Positions 1 to 7,117 of a stretch of 13,571 nucleotides of DNA are shown here, in pieces (the first letter of the stretch is position 1; the number at the start of each line of letters is the position of its first letter). Origin of the DNA: Oscillospiraceae bacterium (GTDB lineage: Bacteria; Bacillota; Clostridia; Oscillospirales; Oscillospiraceae); contig JAEFAK010000028.1 in assembly GCA_016287555.1 (NCBI GenBank), forward strand, positions 1 to 13,571. The letters run 5' to 3'. Under the pieces are notes generated by a model, which worked only from the letters and a program-made list of their open reading frames with translations, was not told where the DNA came from and searched no databases. Position numbers and translations under genes: made by a program.

Positions 1-17
1 TGACGCTCGCATTTCCT

Positions 18-1064
18 GTGCGCGCCGTCAGGATAGTGTTGATTTTTGCCGTCGTCATCGCCCTGCTTTCTTTTGCTTTTTCCTCGAATAATACATATTT
101 ACTCAATGGCGACGACATGTCCCCCGCTTTCGCGGCGAACAACGTCTACGCGGACGGCGAGGCGCATACCTGCGAGCTCACCGTGCGCGCTGGCTCGCGC
201 ACGATACCGATCGCATGCGGCAGCGGCGACAGCGTAGGCGACGCGCTCGCGGCCGCCGGCATCGAGCTCGGCGACGGGGACGTTCTGAACTACCTGCCCG
301 AAGACCGGGTATGGGACGGCATGGAGCTCGAGCTCACGCTCTACCCCATGGCGCAGTCTCCCGAGGGCGCCGCGCCCGTCCCCGGGCTGGCGGACACCCT
401 CCCATGCAAGGCTCCCGCGGCGCTGACGGAGGTCGGCGAGGCCCTGAGCGGGGCCGCGCGAGGCATGCTCGCCTCCGGCGAAGTCCGAAGCGAATACTTC
501 AGCAAGCTCGCGGAGAGCTTTTCCGTCCCTGCGGACGCCGTCGCAGGAAGCTACTACACGTCCGACGACTTCGTCGTCGCGCCGAAGCGTACGAAGGCGG
601 ATCTTGCGCGCGGATCGTACTCCCCTCTCAACGACCCGGACGCGGCGCATGAGTACGGCTCCGGCATAACGGTCTTTGGCGAGGGCGGCAACTACACCGG
701 CGAGACCGTATGGACCTTCGACGACGCAGGCGGCGTCATCACGACCGCCACGGGCGAGACTGTCCGCTACTCGTACGTCATCGACGTCTCCGCGACGGCC
801 TATACGACCGAGAACACGCGCAACAGGATAACCGCCACCGGCACCGTCGCGAGAGTCGGCGCCATAGCCGTCGACCCGACGGTCATACCCTACGGGACGA
901 AAATGTATATCGTCTCGCGCTACGGCAACTGGATATACGGCTACGCGACCGCCGAGGATTGCGGCGGCGGCATCAAGGGCCATCACGTCGACCTCTTCTA
1001 TGACACGACGTACGAATGCTTCCAGTTCGGCGTGCGCAACGCGAGGATCTACGTCCTCAACTGA
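18..1064 (+). CDS. 3D-domain cell-wall protein, YabE-like (start may lie upstream of the window)
   Basis: Probable secreted or membrane-anchored peptidoglycan-acting protein. Residues 4-22 form a hydrophobic N-terminal helix (signal anchor). Residues 51-110 resemble a DUF348 module, with the pattern GDSVGDALAAAGI followed by a D-x-V and a DGMELELT segment. The C-terminal part, about 254-348, is a 3D domain. Its three hallmark aspartates are visible as D286 (AVDPTVIPYGT), D314 (AEDCGGGIKG) and D325 (HVDLFYDT). In Rpf/YabE-like proteins this fold, related to lytic transglycosylase MltA, is associated with peptidoglycan cleavage; activity here is inferred. No G5 domain is evident between the modules. 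The GTG at 18 has no ribosome binding site before it, and the frame stays open to the window edge, so the real start may be further upstream. The gene ends at TGA and converges on the CoA-transferase gene through a shared hairpin. Confidence 0.8.
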   Translation: MRAVRIVLIFAVVIALLSFAFSSNNTYLLNGDDMSPAFAANNVYADGEAHTCELTVRAGSRTIPIACGSGDSVGDALAAAGIELGDGDVLNYLPEDRVWDGMELELTLYPMAQSPEGAAPVPGLADTLPCKAPAALTEVGEALSGAARGMLASGEVRSEYFSKLAESFSVPADAVAGSYYTSDDFVVAPKRTKADLARGSYSPLNDPDAAHEYGSGITVFGEGGNYTGETVWTFDDAGGVITTATGETVRYSYVIDVSATAYTTENTRNRITATGTVARVGAIAVDPTVIPYGTKMYIVSRYGNWIYGYATAEDCGGGIKGHHVDLFYDTTYECFQFGVRNARIYVLN

Positions 1065-1075
1065 ATAAGAGCAAA

Positions 1076-1109
1076 AGATCCCCCCGTTCCGACCGGGACG
1101 GGGGGATCT
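1076..1109. terminator. Shared hairpin between two convergent genes
   Basis: A 15-bp stem (1076-1090 with 1095-1109, one G-U wobble) closes a GACC tetraloop and is very GC-rich. It lies 12 bases after the 3D-protein stop codon and 26 bases after the CoA-transferase stop codon on the opposite strand. Read on the minus strand it runs into a T-rich stretch (TTTTGCTCTTATT). Read on the plus strand the following bases are only mildly T-rich. It probably terminates both genes, more efficiently on the minus strand. Confidence 0.75.
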
Positions 1110-1134
1110 GTATGTCCGATTGCCATGCCTGCCA

Positions 1135-2436
1135 TTAAAGGTAGCCGAGCTTGCGGGCTTCCTCGCGCAGCTCCGCGCGGAAGTCGGGATGGGCTATGGC
1201 GATGAGGTTGTTGACCCTCTCTCTGACGCTGCGGCCGGAAAGGCGCGCGACGCCGTACTCCGTAACGACGTTGTCGGCGATGGAGCGCGGGATCGTGACG
1301 ACCGCGCCGGGCGTGAGCGTCGCCTTTATGCGGCTGACCGTGCCCTTGGCGGCAGTCGACGGGAGCGTGATGATGCCGCGGCCGCCCTTGGACTGGGAGA
1401 CACCGTAGGCGAACTCGAAGGCGCCGCCTTCGCCGGAAAACTGCACCGGACCTATGCTCTCGGAGCAGATCTGGCCGGTGATGTCGACTTCAAGCGCGCT
1501 GTTGACGGAGACCATATTGTCTATCTTGGCTATGTTGAAGGGGTCGTTGGTATACTTCGCCGGGCAGATGCGGACGTTCGGGTTGGACTCGAGGATCTTG
1601 AAGAGCTTCTCGTCGCCGAGGACGAAGGAGCCGATGTGGAGACCCTTGTCCATGGTCTTTTTGCTGCCGTTTATGACGCCGGCCTCGATAAGGTCGCCGA
1701 CATAAGAGCTGAACATCTCGGTATGCAGGCCGAGATCGTGGCGCGAGAAGAGGTTGGTCGCTATCGTGTCGGGCATGCCGCCTATGCCTATCTGGATGCA
1801 GTCGCCGTCCTTGATGAGCTCGGAGGCATAGCCGCCGACGGCCTTGTCGACCTCGGTCGGGGTGCTGCGCGGGACGACGAAGAGCGGCGTGTTGACCTCG
1901 GTCAGGCGCGTGACGCGCTCGATGGGTATCTCGATGGAGCCCTTTATCCTCGGCAGGGCGGGATTGACCTCGAGGAGTATCTTGTCGGCAGCCTCTATGG
2001 CCTCTGTCTCAAAGAGCATCTCGCCGGAGACGAGGAACTTGCCGTTTTCGTCCATGGGCGTGCAGGCGGCGAGGAAGACGTTGGCCTTCCTGTGGCGGTA
2101 GCGCACGGGCAGATAGTCGTGCAGATGGCAGGGATAGAACGTAACGAGGCCGTTCTTGAAGCCCTCGCGGACGCCCGGCTCGAAGAAGTGTGAAACTATG
2201 TCTATCTTATCGCGCATCTCCGGCATCTTGTATACGGGGTAAGGGATGCCCTTGGCGCGAAGGATCTCTATATTCTCGACTCTCGGCACTATCTTCTGGA
2301 TGTTGCTCAGGATCTCGACGGGCTCGCAGAGGTTGCCCGCGGGGCAGAGAATGTCGCCTGTCTCGATACAGTCGAGGCAGTCGTCGACAGTGCCGAGCTT
2401 ATCCTGATACATTGCAAGGTAATCGCTGTAATTCAT
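1135..2436 (-). CDS. Acetyl-CoA hydrolase/transferase family CoA-transferase (butyryl-CoA:acetate or 4-hydroxybutyrate type)
   Basis: A 433-residue class I CoA-transferase, the usual length for the But/AbfT/Cat2 family. It moves CoA between acyl-CoA and acetate or a similar acid in the cytoplasm. Visible motifs are GIGGMPDTIA (217-226), HTEMF with the likely catalytic glutamate E240, EAGVIN (251-256), the SIGPVQFSGEGGAFEFAYG block (327-345), SKGGRGIITLPSTAAKGTVSR (349-369) and the terminal VVTEYGVARLSG and IAHPDFR signatures (390-401, 414-420). The ATG at 2436 has GGAGG at 2448-2452, a spacing of 11 bases, slightly long. It has its own promoter, so it is probably a separate unit downstream of whiA. 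Substrate cannot be settled by eye: butyryl-CoA:acetate and 4-hydroxybutyrate CoA-transferases are close relatives. The context gives no other butyrate-pathway gene. Confidence 0.85.
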   Translation of the reverse strand: MNYSDYLAMYQDKLGTVDDCLDCIETGDILCPAGNLCEPVEILSNIQKIVPRVENIEILRAKGIPYPVYKMPEMRDKIDIVSHFFEPGVREGFKNGLVTFYPCHLHDYLPVRYRHRKANVFLAACTPMDENGKFLVSGEMLFETEAIEAADKILLEVNPALPRIKGSIEIPIERVTRLTEVNTPLFVVPRSTPTEVDKAVGGYASELIKDGDCIQIGIGGMPDTIATNLFSRHDLGLHTEMFSSYVGDLIEAGVINGSKKTMDKGLHIGSFVLGDEKLFKILESNPNVRICPAKYTNDPFNIAKIDNMVSVNSALEVDITGQICSESIGPVQFSGEGGAFEFAYGVSQSKGGRGIITLPSTAAKGTVSRIKATLTPGAVVTIPRSIADNVVTEYGVARLSGRSVRERVNNLIAIAHPDFRAELREEARKLGYL

Positions 2437-2472
2437 ATGTCATCAAGCCTCCATAGCGGTCTTTAGTACGAA

Positions 2473-2500
2473 ATTATAACATAAAGCGGGCAAAAAACAA
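2473..2500 (-). promoter_or_regulatory. Extended -10 promoter of the CoA-transferase gene
   Basis: On the minus strand TTGTTT (2495-2500) and TATAAT (2473-2478) are separated by 16 bases. TG plus one base immediately precedes the -10 box, making it an extended -10 element. The -35 box lies inside a small A6/T6 inverted repeat (2492-2507). The position is 37 bases upstream of the start codon, giving a short leader with the GGAGG site. This supports expression independent of the hprK-whiA operon. Confidence 0.7.
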
Positions 2501-2534
2501 GTTTTTTCCGCGTCATATCCGGCCGGAACACCGC

Positions 2535-3437
2535 TCACCCCTGCTCTGCGAGCTCGACCAGCTTGGCAAGTCTGTGGCTGAGGCAGGACTTCGTAACGGG
2601 CGGGTCGAGCGAGCCCGCCAGCTCGAAAAGGCTCGCCTCCGGACTCTGCAGTCTTGCCTCGGCGGTCTGCTTGAGCTTGTCCGAGAGCATTTCAAATCTG
2701 CCCGATTCCTTGAGCTTTTCTATAGCTGCGACCTGTTTGACGGCTGCGTTGACCATTTTTTCGAGATTGGCCGTATCGCAGTTGACCTTCCTGTTGACGC
2801 TGTTGCGCATCTCTTTTTCAATTTTCGCCGTCATCATGTCCATGGCGCCTATCGGCGCGCCTATGGTCGTCAGCAGGTCCTCGATGGCGGAACTCTGCTT
2901 GAAATAAGTTATATAGTTTCCCGCGCGCGAGGTGCTTCCCGGGTCGAATCCAAGCTCGCCGAGCAGCGAGAACGTCTCGCGGGCGACGTTGTAGTGGCTC
3001 GTGACCAGCTCAAGGTGGTACCGCTTGCCGGGGTCCGTCACGGAGCCGCCGGCGAGGAAGGCGCCGCGAATGAAAGAGACGCGGCAGCAGTCCTCCTCGA
3101 GCACGCCGAGGTTGACATGATGCGCGAGAAGAGCCTCGGCGCCGCCGCCGTACCGCTCGAGGACGGCGTCTATGTGCGAGGCGTCAGTCACTGACAGCAC
3201 GAGCTTGCCCTCCCCCTCCGGGTCGCCTGAGACGGAGTCGAAGCCGAAGCCGAAAAGCTCGCCGATGAGCCATTCGATGCGCGAGGCGAAGGCTCTGTTC
3301 TCCGTCACGATCCTCACCTCCGAGGGCGAGAACGTATTGCAGAAGAGCAGCGCGCCGTAGGCCTCGGCCGCCATGCAACAGGGCTTGAGCTTCGTCTGCC
3401 TGCATATCTCGTTTTTGACTTTTGACGAATATGACAT
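2535..3437 (-). CDS. whiA: DNA-binding protein WhiA
   Basis: A 300-residue WhiA, the conserved Gram-positive regulator that in actinomycetes controls sporulation genes and in Bacillus affects division and chromosome segregation. Diagnostic features are the start MSYSSKVKNEI, the LAGLIDADG-like core with FIRGAFLAGGSVTDPGKRYHL (122-141), the NRKVNCDTANLEKMVNAA stretch (215-232) and the C-terminal helix-turn-helix with LDPPVTKSCLSHRLAKL (277-293). I chose the ATG at 3437 because WhiA proteins normally begin at this MSxSSKVK motif. A TTG at 3449 would add four residues. Neither start has a clear Shine-Dalgarno site, so translation may depend on coupling to rapZ, which ends 22 bases upstream. It is the last gene of the packed hprK-murB-rapZ-whiA run. 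yvcK, its usual neighbour, is missing. Confidence 0.93.
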   Translation of the reverse strand: MSYSSKVKNEICRQTKLKPCCMAAEAYGALLFCNTFSPSEVRIVTENRAFASRIEWLIGELFGFGFDSVSGDPEGEGKLVLSVTDASHIDAVLERYGGGAEALLAHHVNLGVLEEDCCRVSFIRGAFLAGGSVTDPGKRYHLELVTSHYNVARETFSLLGELGFDPGSTSRAGNYITYFKQSSAIEDLLTTIGAPIGAMDMMTAKIEKEMRNSVNRKVNCDTANLEKMVNAAVKQVAAIEKLKESGRFEMLSDKLKQTAEARLQSPEASLFELAGSLDPPVTKSCLSHRLAKLVELAEQG

Positions 3438-3459
3438 TATGTTAACCAAATACCGCGGC

Positions 3460-4320
3460 TCACTTCGCCGCGTCCCTATGGGTCAGGACGGTCTCGCAGC
3501 CTACGCTGCGGCATATCTCCGCGACTCTGGATGCGACGGCGACGCTCCTGTGCCTTCCGCCGGTGCAGCCTATGGCTATGACGAGCGAATGCTTGCCCTC
3601 CTCGACGTAATTCGGGATGAGGAAGCGCAGCAGCGCCTCGAGCTTGTCCATGAATTCCCGCGAAACGGGGCTGTCCATGACGTATTCGGCGACCTCCGCG
3701 TCCTCTCCCGTCTTCGGTGCGAGCGCCTCGACATAGAAAGGATTGGGCAGGAAGCGCACGTCGAAGACGAGGTCGGCGTCGGTCGGGATGCCGTATTTAT
3801 AGCCGAACGAGGTCACGATAGCGGTCAGCGCGCCGACTCCGCTCCCCTGCCCGGCAAACCTGCCCGCGAGCTCGCCGCGCAGCCGCGCGAGCGTCAGGCC
3901 CGTCGTATCGATGATGTAGTCCGCGCGCTCGCGCACGGGGGCGAGCATGCGTTTTTCGCGGAAGACCGCGCCCTCGACGTCTTTCCCCTCCGGGTCGAGC
4001 GGATGGCGGCGGCGGGTCTCCTTATATCTCTTCACGATCGTCTCAGGATCCGCCTCGATGAAGAGTATCTCATAGTCGACGCCCATGGCCTTCATGTCAT
4101 CGAGAGCCTTGAACAGCGCGTCAAAGCCCTCGCGACCGCGCGCGTCGCTTACGAGCGCGACGGAGTCGTAGCGCCCGCGCGTAGCGAGGCAGAGCTCGGC
4201 AAAACGAGGCATGAGGACGGCGGGCATATTGTCCACCACGTAGTAGTTCATATCCTCCAGAAGGCCGGCGCAGCTGCTCTTTCCGGCTCCGGAGAGGCCG
4301 GAGATGACGAGAAGTTTCAT
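3460..4320 (-). CDS. rapZ: RapZ/YvcJ-family nucleotide-binding protein
   Basis: A 286-residue RapZ family protein, full length. The N-terminal P-loop is GLSGAGKSS (8-16). The C-terminal domain has VTSFGYKYGIPTDADLVFD (169-187), RFLPNPFYVEAL (189-200) and GCTGGRHRSV (251-260), all family hallmarks. In E. coli RapZ senses glucosamine-6-phosphate and adapts small-RNA decay to control glmS. In Bacillus YvcJ binds and hydrolyses nucleotides and its role is less clear. RNA binding in this organism is not shown. The ATG at 4320 follows the murB stop (TAG, 4322-4324) by one base, which implies translational coupling. Only a weak AAGGG-like site lies in the end of murB. Confidence 0.93.
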   Translation of the reverse strand: MKLLVISGLSGAGKSSCAGLLEDMNYYVVDNMPAVLMPRFAELCLATRGRYDSVALVSDARGREGFDALFKALDDMKAMGVDYEILFIEADPETIVKRYKETRRRHPLDPEGKDVEGAVFREKRMLAPVRERADYIIDTTGLTLARLRGELAGRFAGQGSGVGALTAIVTSFGYKYGIPTDADLVFDVRFLPNPFYVEALAPKTGEDAEVAEYVMDSPVSREFMDKLEALLRFLIPNYVEEGKHSLVIAIGCTGGRHRSVAVASRVAEICRSVGCETVLTHRDAAK

Positions 4321-4321
4321 T

Positions 4322-5227
4322 CTATTTCACGACCCTTATCTCGGGCTCGAGCTCCGTCCCGAAGCGCTCGAAGACGGCGCGGCGGATCTTTTCGATCAGC
4401 TCGAGCACGTCGGCGCAGGTGGCGCCGCCGGTATTTACAATAAAGCCCGCGTGCTTTTCCGATACGCAGGCCCCGCCTACGCGCTCTCCGCGCAGGCCGC
4501 ACTGATCTATCATGGCCGCGGCATATCCGCCTGCGGGGCGCTTGAAGGCGCTGCCCGCGCTCGGAAGGTCGAGCGGCTGGGAGGCGCGGCGCTTCTCGGC
4601 GAGCTCGTCCATGCGCGCGCGTATGGCCTCCGGGTCTCCCGGCGAGAGGCCTATCCTGCAGGAGAGGATATAGCTCTCTTCATGGGCGAAGATGCTGTCC
4701 CTGTAGCTGAAGCGGTGCTCCGCGCCGCGGGTCTCGCGCTCGATCCCGCTCCCGTCGAGCCAGACGGTCGAGGCGGCGACGTCCTTCATCTCGCCGCCGT
4801 AGGCCCCGGCATTCATCAGCAGGGCCCCGCCGAGCGAGCCGGGTATCCCCGCGGCGAATTCGAAGCCTGTCAGGCCCGCGTCGCGCACGGCGGCGGCTAT
4901 CTTGGCCAGCGTCGCGCCTGCCTCGGCGAAAACAGACGTCTCCTCGACCCTGATGCAGGGCTCGCCCGAGCGCGTCACGATGACGAAGCGGTCGAGCTCG
5001 CCGTCCGGGGCGAGGATATTGCTGCCGCAGCCGATGAGGAGCGGCTTTACGCCGCTTTTCAGCGCAAAAGCGACCGTCTTTTCCAGCTCATCCCCGCGCG
5101 GAAAGGCCATCGCGGCGGCGGGACCGCCTATATGCAGCGTCGTATGGGCGCTCATGGGTTCGCCGCGGCGCACCTCGAGCCCGGGAAGAGCGCGGGAAAG
5201 ATCTTTTAAGAATGCTTCAGACAACAT
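4322..5227 (-). CDS. murB: UDP-N-acetylenolpyruvoylglucosamine reductase
   Basis: FAD- and NADPH-dependent enzyme that reduces UDP-GlcNAc-enolpyruvate to UDP-MurNAc, the second committed step of peptidoglycan precursor synthesis in the cytoplasm. The protein has 301 residues, the size of the shorter Gram-positive (type II) MurB. FAD-binding features are HTTLHIGGPA (28-37), IGCGSNIL (65-72) and AGIPGSLGGALLMNAGAYG (126-144). Catalytic candidates are R176 (YRDS), the proton-donor serine S226 in SAGSAFKRP (223-231) and a glutamate in the terminal LEPEIR (293-298). The start overlaps the hprK stop by one base (TAATG), so the two are translationally coupled. The pairing of murB with hprK and rapZ is a recurrent clostridial arrangement. 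Confidence 0.95.
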   Translation of the reverse strand: MLSEAFLKDLSRALPGLEVRRGEPMSAHTTLHIGGPAAAMAFPRGDELEKTVAFALKSGVKPLLIGCGSNILAPDGELDRFVIVTRSGEPCIRVEETSVFAEAGATLAKIAAAVRDAGLTGFEFAAGIPGSLGGALLMNAGAYGGEMKDVAASTVWLDGSGIERETRGAEHRFSYRDSIFAHEESYILSCRIGLSPGDPEAIRARMDELAEKRRASQPLDLPSAGSAFKRPAGGYAAAMIDQCGLRGERVGGACVSEKHAGFIVNTGGATCADVLELIEKIRRAVFERFGTELEPEIRVVK

Positions 5228-6171
5228 TAAACCGTACCTATTTTCCTGTCGAACTGGCTGTTGATGCGCTGGGTGAACTCGCGGGCGACGTTGTAGCCCA
5301 TCTTTTTCTCCCTGTTGTTCATGGCGGCGACCTCGATTATGACAGCGAGGTTCCTGCCCGGAGTCACGGGGACGGTTATCGTCGGTATCTTGACGCCGAG
5401 GACGTTCGTATAGTTATTTTCGAGGCCGAGGCGGTCGTACATCTTCCCGTCGACCCAGTGCTCTATGTTGACGATGAGGTCGAGCCTCTCATAGGTCTTG
5501 ACCGAGCCCATGCCGAAGAGGCGGCGCACGTCGACGACGCCTATGCCGCGAAGCTCGATATAGTGCCTTATGATCTCCGGGGCGGACCCGTAGAGAACAT
5601 TATATGCTATGCGCTTTATCTCGACGGCGTCGTCGGCTATGAGGCGGTGGCCGCGCTTGAGAAGCTCGACGGCCGTCTCGCTCTTGCCTATGCCGGATTC
5701 GCCCAGCATGAGTATGCCCTCGCCGTAGACCTCGACCATGACGCCGTGGCGCGTTATGCGCGGGGCGAGATAATTATTGAGGCTGGCGATGAGCTCCGCC
5801 TCGAAGGCGGAGGTGTCGATATCCGTGCGCAGGAGGGGGACCTTGTATTTCTCGGCCATCTCCAGGCACTCGGGGAATATCTCCATTCCCTGACATATGA
5901 TCAGCGCGGGGATATCGCGCTTGAAGAGCATCTCGAAGCATTTTTTGCGCTCGTTGGCGGGAAGGGTCTTGAGATACATTATCTCGACGACGCCCATAAT
6001 CTGCAGGCGGTCGTTGGAAAAATGAGTAAAGAAGCCCACCAGCTGCATGCCGGGCCTGTTTATCGAAGACGTAGTCACGAGGCGTTCCTCATAGTCGTCC
6101 GGAACGTAGACCTTCTCCATCTCGAATTCTTCCATGACCTGCGATAGCTTTACGCTGTACTTCGTTTCCAT
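5227..6171 (-). CDS. hprK: HPr kinase/phosphorylase
   Basis: Bifunctional enzyme that phosphorylates and dephosphorylates Ser46 of HPr, setting carbon catabolite repression in Gram-positive bacteria. The protein has 314 residues, normal for the family. The N-terminal domain (1-135) carries the SSINRPGMQLVGFF motif (35-48). The catalytic domain has RHGVMVEVYG with catalytic-type H142, Walker A GESGIGKS (157-164), the acidic pair D180-D181, the signature ELRGIGVVDVRRLFG (206-220) and PGRNLAVIIEVAAMN (271-285). The ATG at 6171 has GGAG directly against it and an AAGGGGG about 14 bases away, so the Shine-Dalgarno placement is atypical. The start still aligns with known HprK N-termini. It is the first gene of the operon with murB, rapZ and whiA. 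ptsH is not in the window. Confidence 0.95.
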   Translation of the reverse strand: METKYSVKLSQVMEEFEMEKVYVPDDYEERLVTTSSINRPGMQLVGFFTHFSNDRLQIMGVVEIMYLKTLPANERKKCFEMLFKRDIPALIICQGMEIFPECLEMAEKYKVPLLRTDIDTSAFEAELIASLNNYLAPRITRHGVMVEVYGEGILMLGESGIGKSETAVELLKRGHRLIADDAVEIKRIAYNVLYGSAPEIIRHYIELRGIGVVDVRRLFGMGSVKTYERLDLIVNIEHWVDGKMYDRLGLENNYTNVLGVKIPTITVPVTPGRNLAVIIEVAAMNNREKKMGYNVAREFTQRINSQFDRKIGTV

Positions 6172-6199
6172 CTCCGGTTCAGCGCCCCCTTTTTATTAA

Positions 6200-6228
6200 A
6201 TAATAACCATATCTTACCCTATTTGCAA
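6200..6228 (-). promoter_or_regulatory. Promoter of the hprK-murB-rapZ-whiA operon
   Basis: On the minus strand TTGCAA (6223-6228) and TATTAT (6200-6205) are 17 bases apart, a good sigma-A match. The predicted transcript start near 6193 gives a leader of only about 20 bases. The -35 box lies inside a small inverted repeat TTGCAAGCAA (6223-6232), which could be an operator or chance. Confidence 0.65.
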
Positions 6229-6262
6229 GCAATTCAGGTGCAAAATATCTTGATGATTATTA

Positions 6263-6291
6263 TTGACAAAAGGTAACGCCTACACTATAAT
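6263..6291 (+). promoter_or_regulatory. Perfect-consensus promoter of the DUF177-rpmF operon
   Basis: TTGACA (6263-6268) and TATAAT (6286-6291) are separated by exactly 17 bases, a full match to the vegetative consensus and the strongest-looking promoter in the window. Predicted start is near 6298, 19 bases before the DUF177 ATG. Strong transcription would suit a ribosomal-protein operon. It diverges from the hprK promoter, with the two -35 boxes 34 bases apart. Confidence 0.88.
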
Positions 6292-6316
6292 AGTCGGGCA
6301 ACTGTTGAGGTGTGAC

Positions 6317-6814
6317 ATGCGTCTTGATCTCCATGAAATCATTTCAGCCCCCGGCAGCGTTCCCTTCGAATATGAGACGGACGTCTCCGGGATGGACTTT
6401 CCGGGCGTAGAAAAACCCCTTTCCCCGCTCACCGCGAGCGGGAAGGCGGTCAACACGGCCGGACTTCTGGAGCTCGACGGCGAGGCTCGCGTCAGTCTTT
6501 CGTGCAGATGCGACCGGTGCGGCGAGAGCTTCGTCATGGATAAGCGTATCCCCGTTCACGCGGTCCTCTCGGAGGAGATACAGGACGAGGACAATCCCGA
6601 TCTCTTTCCCATCGAGGGCGACAGCGCCGATCTCGACGAGATAATCATGACGGCGTACGTGCTGAGCATGGAGAGCAAGCTTCTGTGCAGGCCCGACTGT
6701 CTCGGCCTGTGCGACAGATGCGGGGCAAATCTCAACAACGGGCCCTGCTCCTGCCGGAGCGAGGGCGATCCGAGGCTGGCCAAGCTGGCCCAGCTTCTCG
6801 ATTCAAAGGAATAA
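6317..6814 (+). CDS. DUF177 (YceD-like) protein, ribosome-biogenesis associated
   Basis: A 165-residue DUF177 protein. The family member YceD in E. coli is linked to accumulation of 23S rRNA, and the gene is almost always next to rpmF, as here. The C-terminal cysteine cluster is typical: CRPDCLGLCDRCGANLN (124-140) followed by CSC (144-146). A second set, CRCDRC, sits at 63-68, so the protein probably binds zinc. I start it at the ATG at 6317, with GAGG at 6307-6310 and six bases of spacing. An in-frame TTG at 6263 is inside the -35 box of the promoter and cannot be the start. The rpmF gene follows after 44 bases. Confidence 0.9.
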   Translation: MRLDLHEIISAPGSVPFEYETDVSGMDFPGVEKPLSPLTASGKAVNTAGLLELDGEARVSLSCRCDRCGESFVMDKRIPVHAVLSEEIQDEDNPDLFPIEGDSADLDEIIMTAYVLSMESKLLCRPDCLGLCDRCGANLNNGPCSCRSEGDPRLAKLAQLLDSKE

Positions 6815-6858
6815 CAGCCGGCAGATAATCATCAATTCCGGTCAAGGAGGTGTCCGAA

Positions 6859-7053
6859 ATGGCGGTACCCAAGGGTAAAGTATCAAAGGCAAGAAGGGAT
6901 AAGAGGCGTTCCTCCCACTGGAAGCTCGATCCTCCCGGCATAGTGGCCTGCCCGAAGTGCGGCGCTTATCATCTGCCCCACAGAGTCTGCAAGGCCTGCG
7001 GAACTTACGACGGCAGAGAAGTCATCAAGGTTTCCGATGACAGCAAAAAGTAA
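6859..7053 (+). CDS. rpmF: 50S ribosomal protein L32
   Basis: A 64-residue bacterial L32 of the large ribosomal subunit. It has the diagnostic start MAVPKGKVSKARRDKRRS and the zinc ribbon CPKCG (31-35) with CKACG (44-48), so it is the zinc-binding (C+) form. The ATG at 6859 has a strong AAGGAGG (6844-6850) with eight bases of spacing. A GTG at 6850 in the same frame overlaps this ribosome binding site and is rejected. It is co-transcribed with DUF177, and a hairpin follows 13 bases after the stop. Confidence 0.97.
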   Translation: MAVPKGKVSKARRDKRRSSHWKLDPPGIVACPKCGAYHLPHRVCKACGTYDGREVIKVSDDSKK

Positions 7054-7066
7054 ATCGGCATGACAT

Positions 7067-7087
7067 GAGGGGGCGTTCCGCTCCCTC
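7067..7087 (+). terminator. Hairpin after rpmF, weak or partial terminator
   Basis: A 9-bp GC-rich stem with one G-U wobble (7067-7075 with 7079-7087) closes a TTC loop and is followed by GATTGCTATTTACGG, which is only partly T-rich. It probably gives partial termination or shields the rpmF 3' end. That would lower expression of the downstream DUF512-der-plsY genes relative to the ribosomal protein. No separate promoter is clear before position 7118. Confidence 0.5.
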
Positions 7088-7117
7088 GATTGCTATTTAC
7101 GGAAAGGAGGCATCCGC

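Noticed and set aside
1120..2193. A 357-codon plus-strand frame across the CoA-transferase
   Set aside because: Shadow of the real minus-strand gene, with no motif and no site before its start.
2492..2527. A6/T6 inverted repeat and TCCGGCCGGA palindrome as a whiA terminator
   Set aside because: The two elements do not form one GC stem followed by a T-run, and the A6/T6 repeat would have a loop of only two to four bases. It also contains the -35 of the next promoter.
3373..6147. Three long plus-strand frames across rapZ, murB and hprK
   Set aside because: All are antisense to well-recognised genes and match no family.
6286..6292. Symmetric -10 of the DUF177 promoter as a bidirectional promoter like that at 10745
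   Set aside because: The minus-strand reading TATTAT has no TG extension and no -35, so support is much weaker than for the rpmB site.
6263..6316. A TTG-initiated N-terminal extension of the DUF177 protein
   Set aside because: It would begin inside the -35 box and precede the transcript start.
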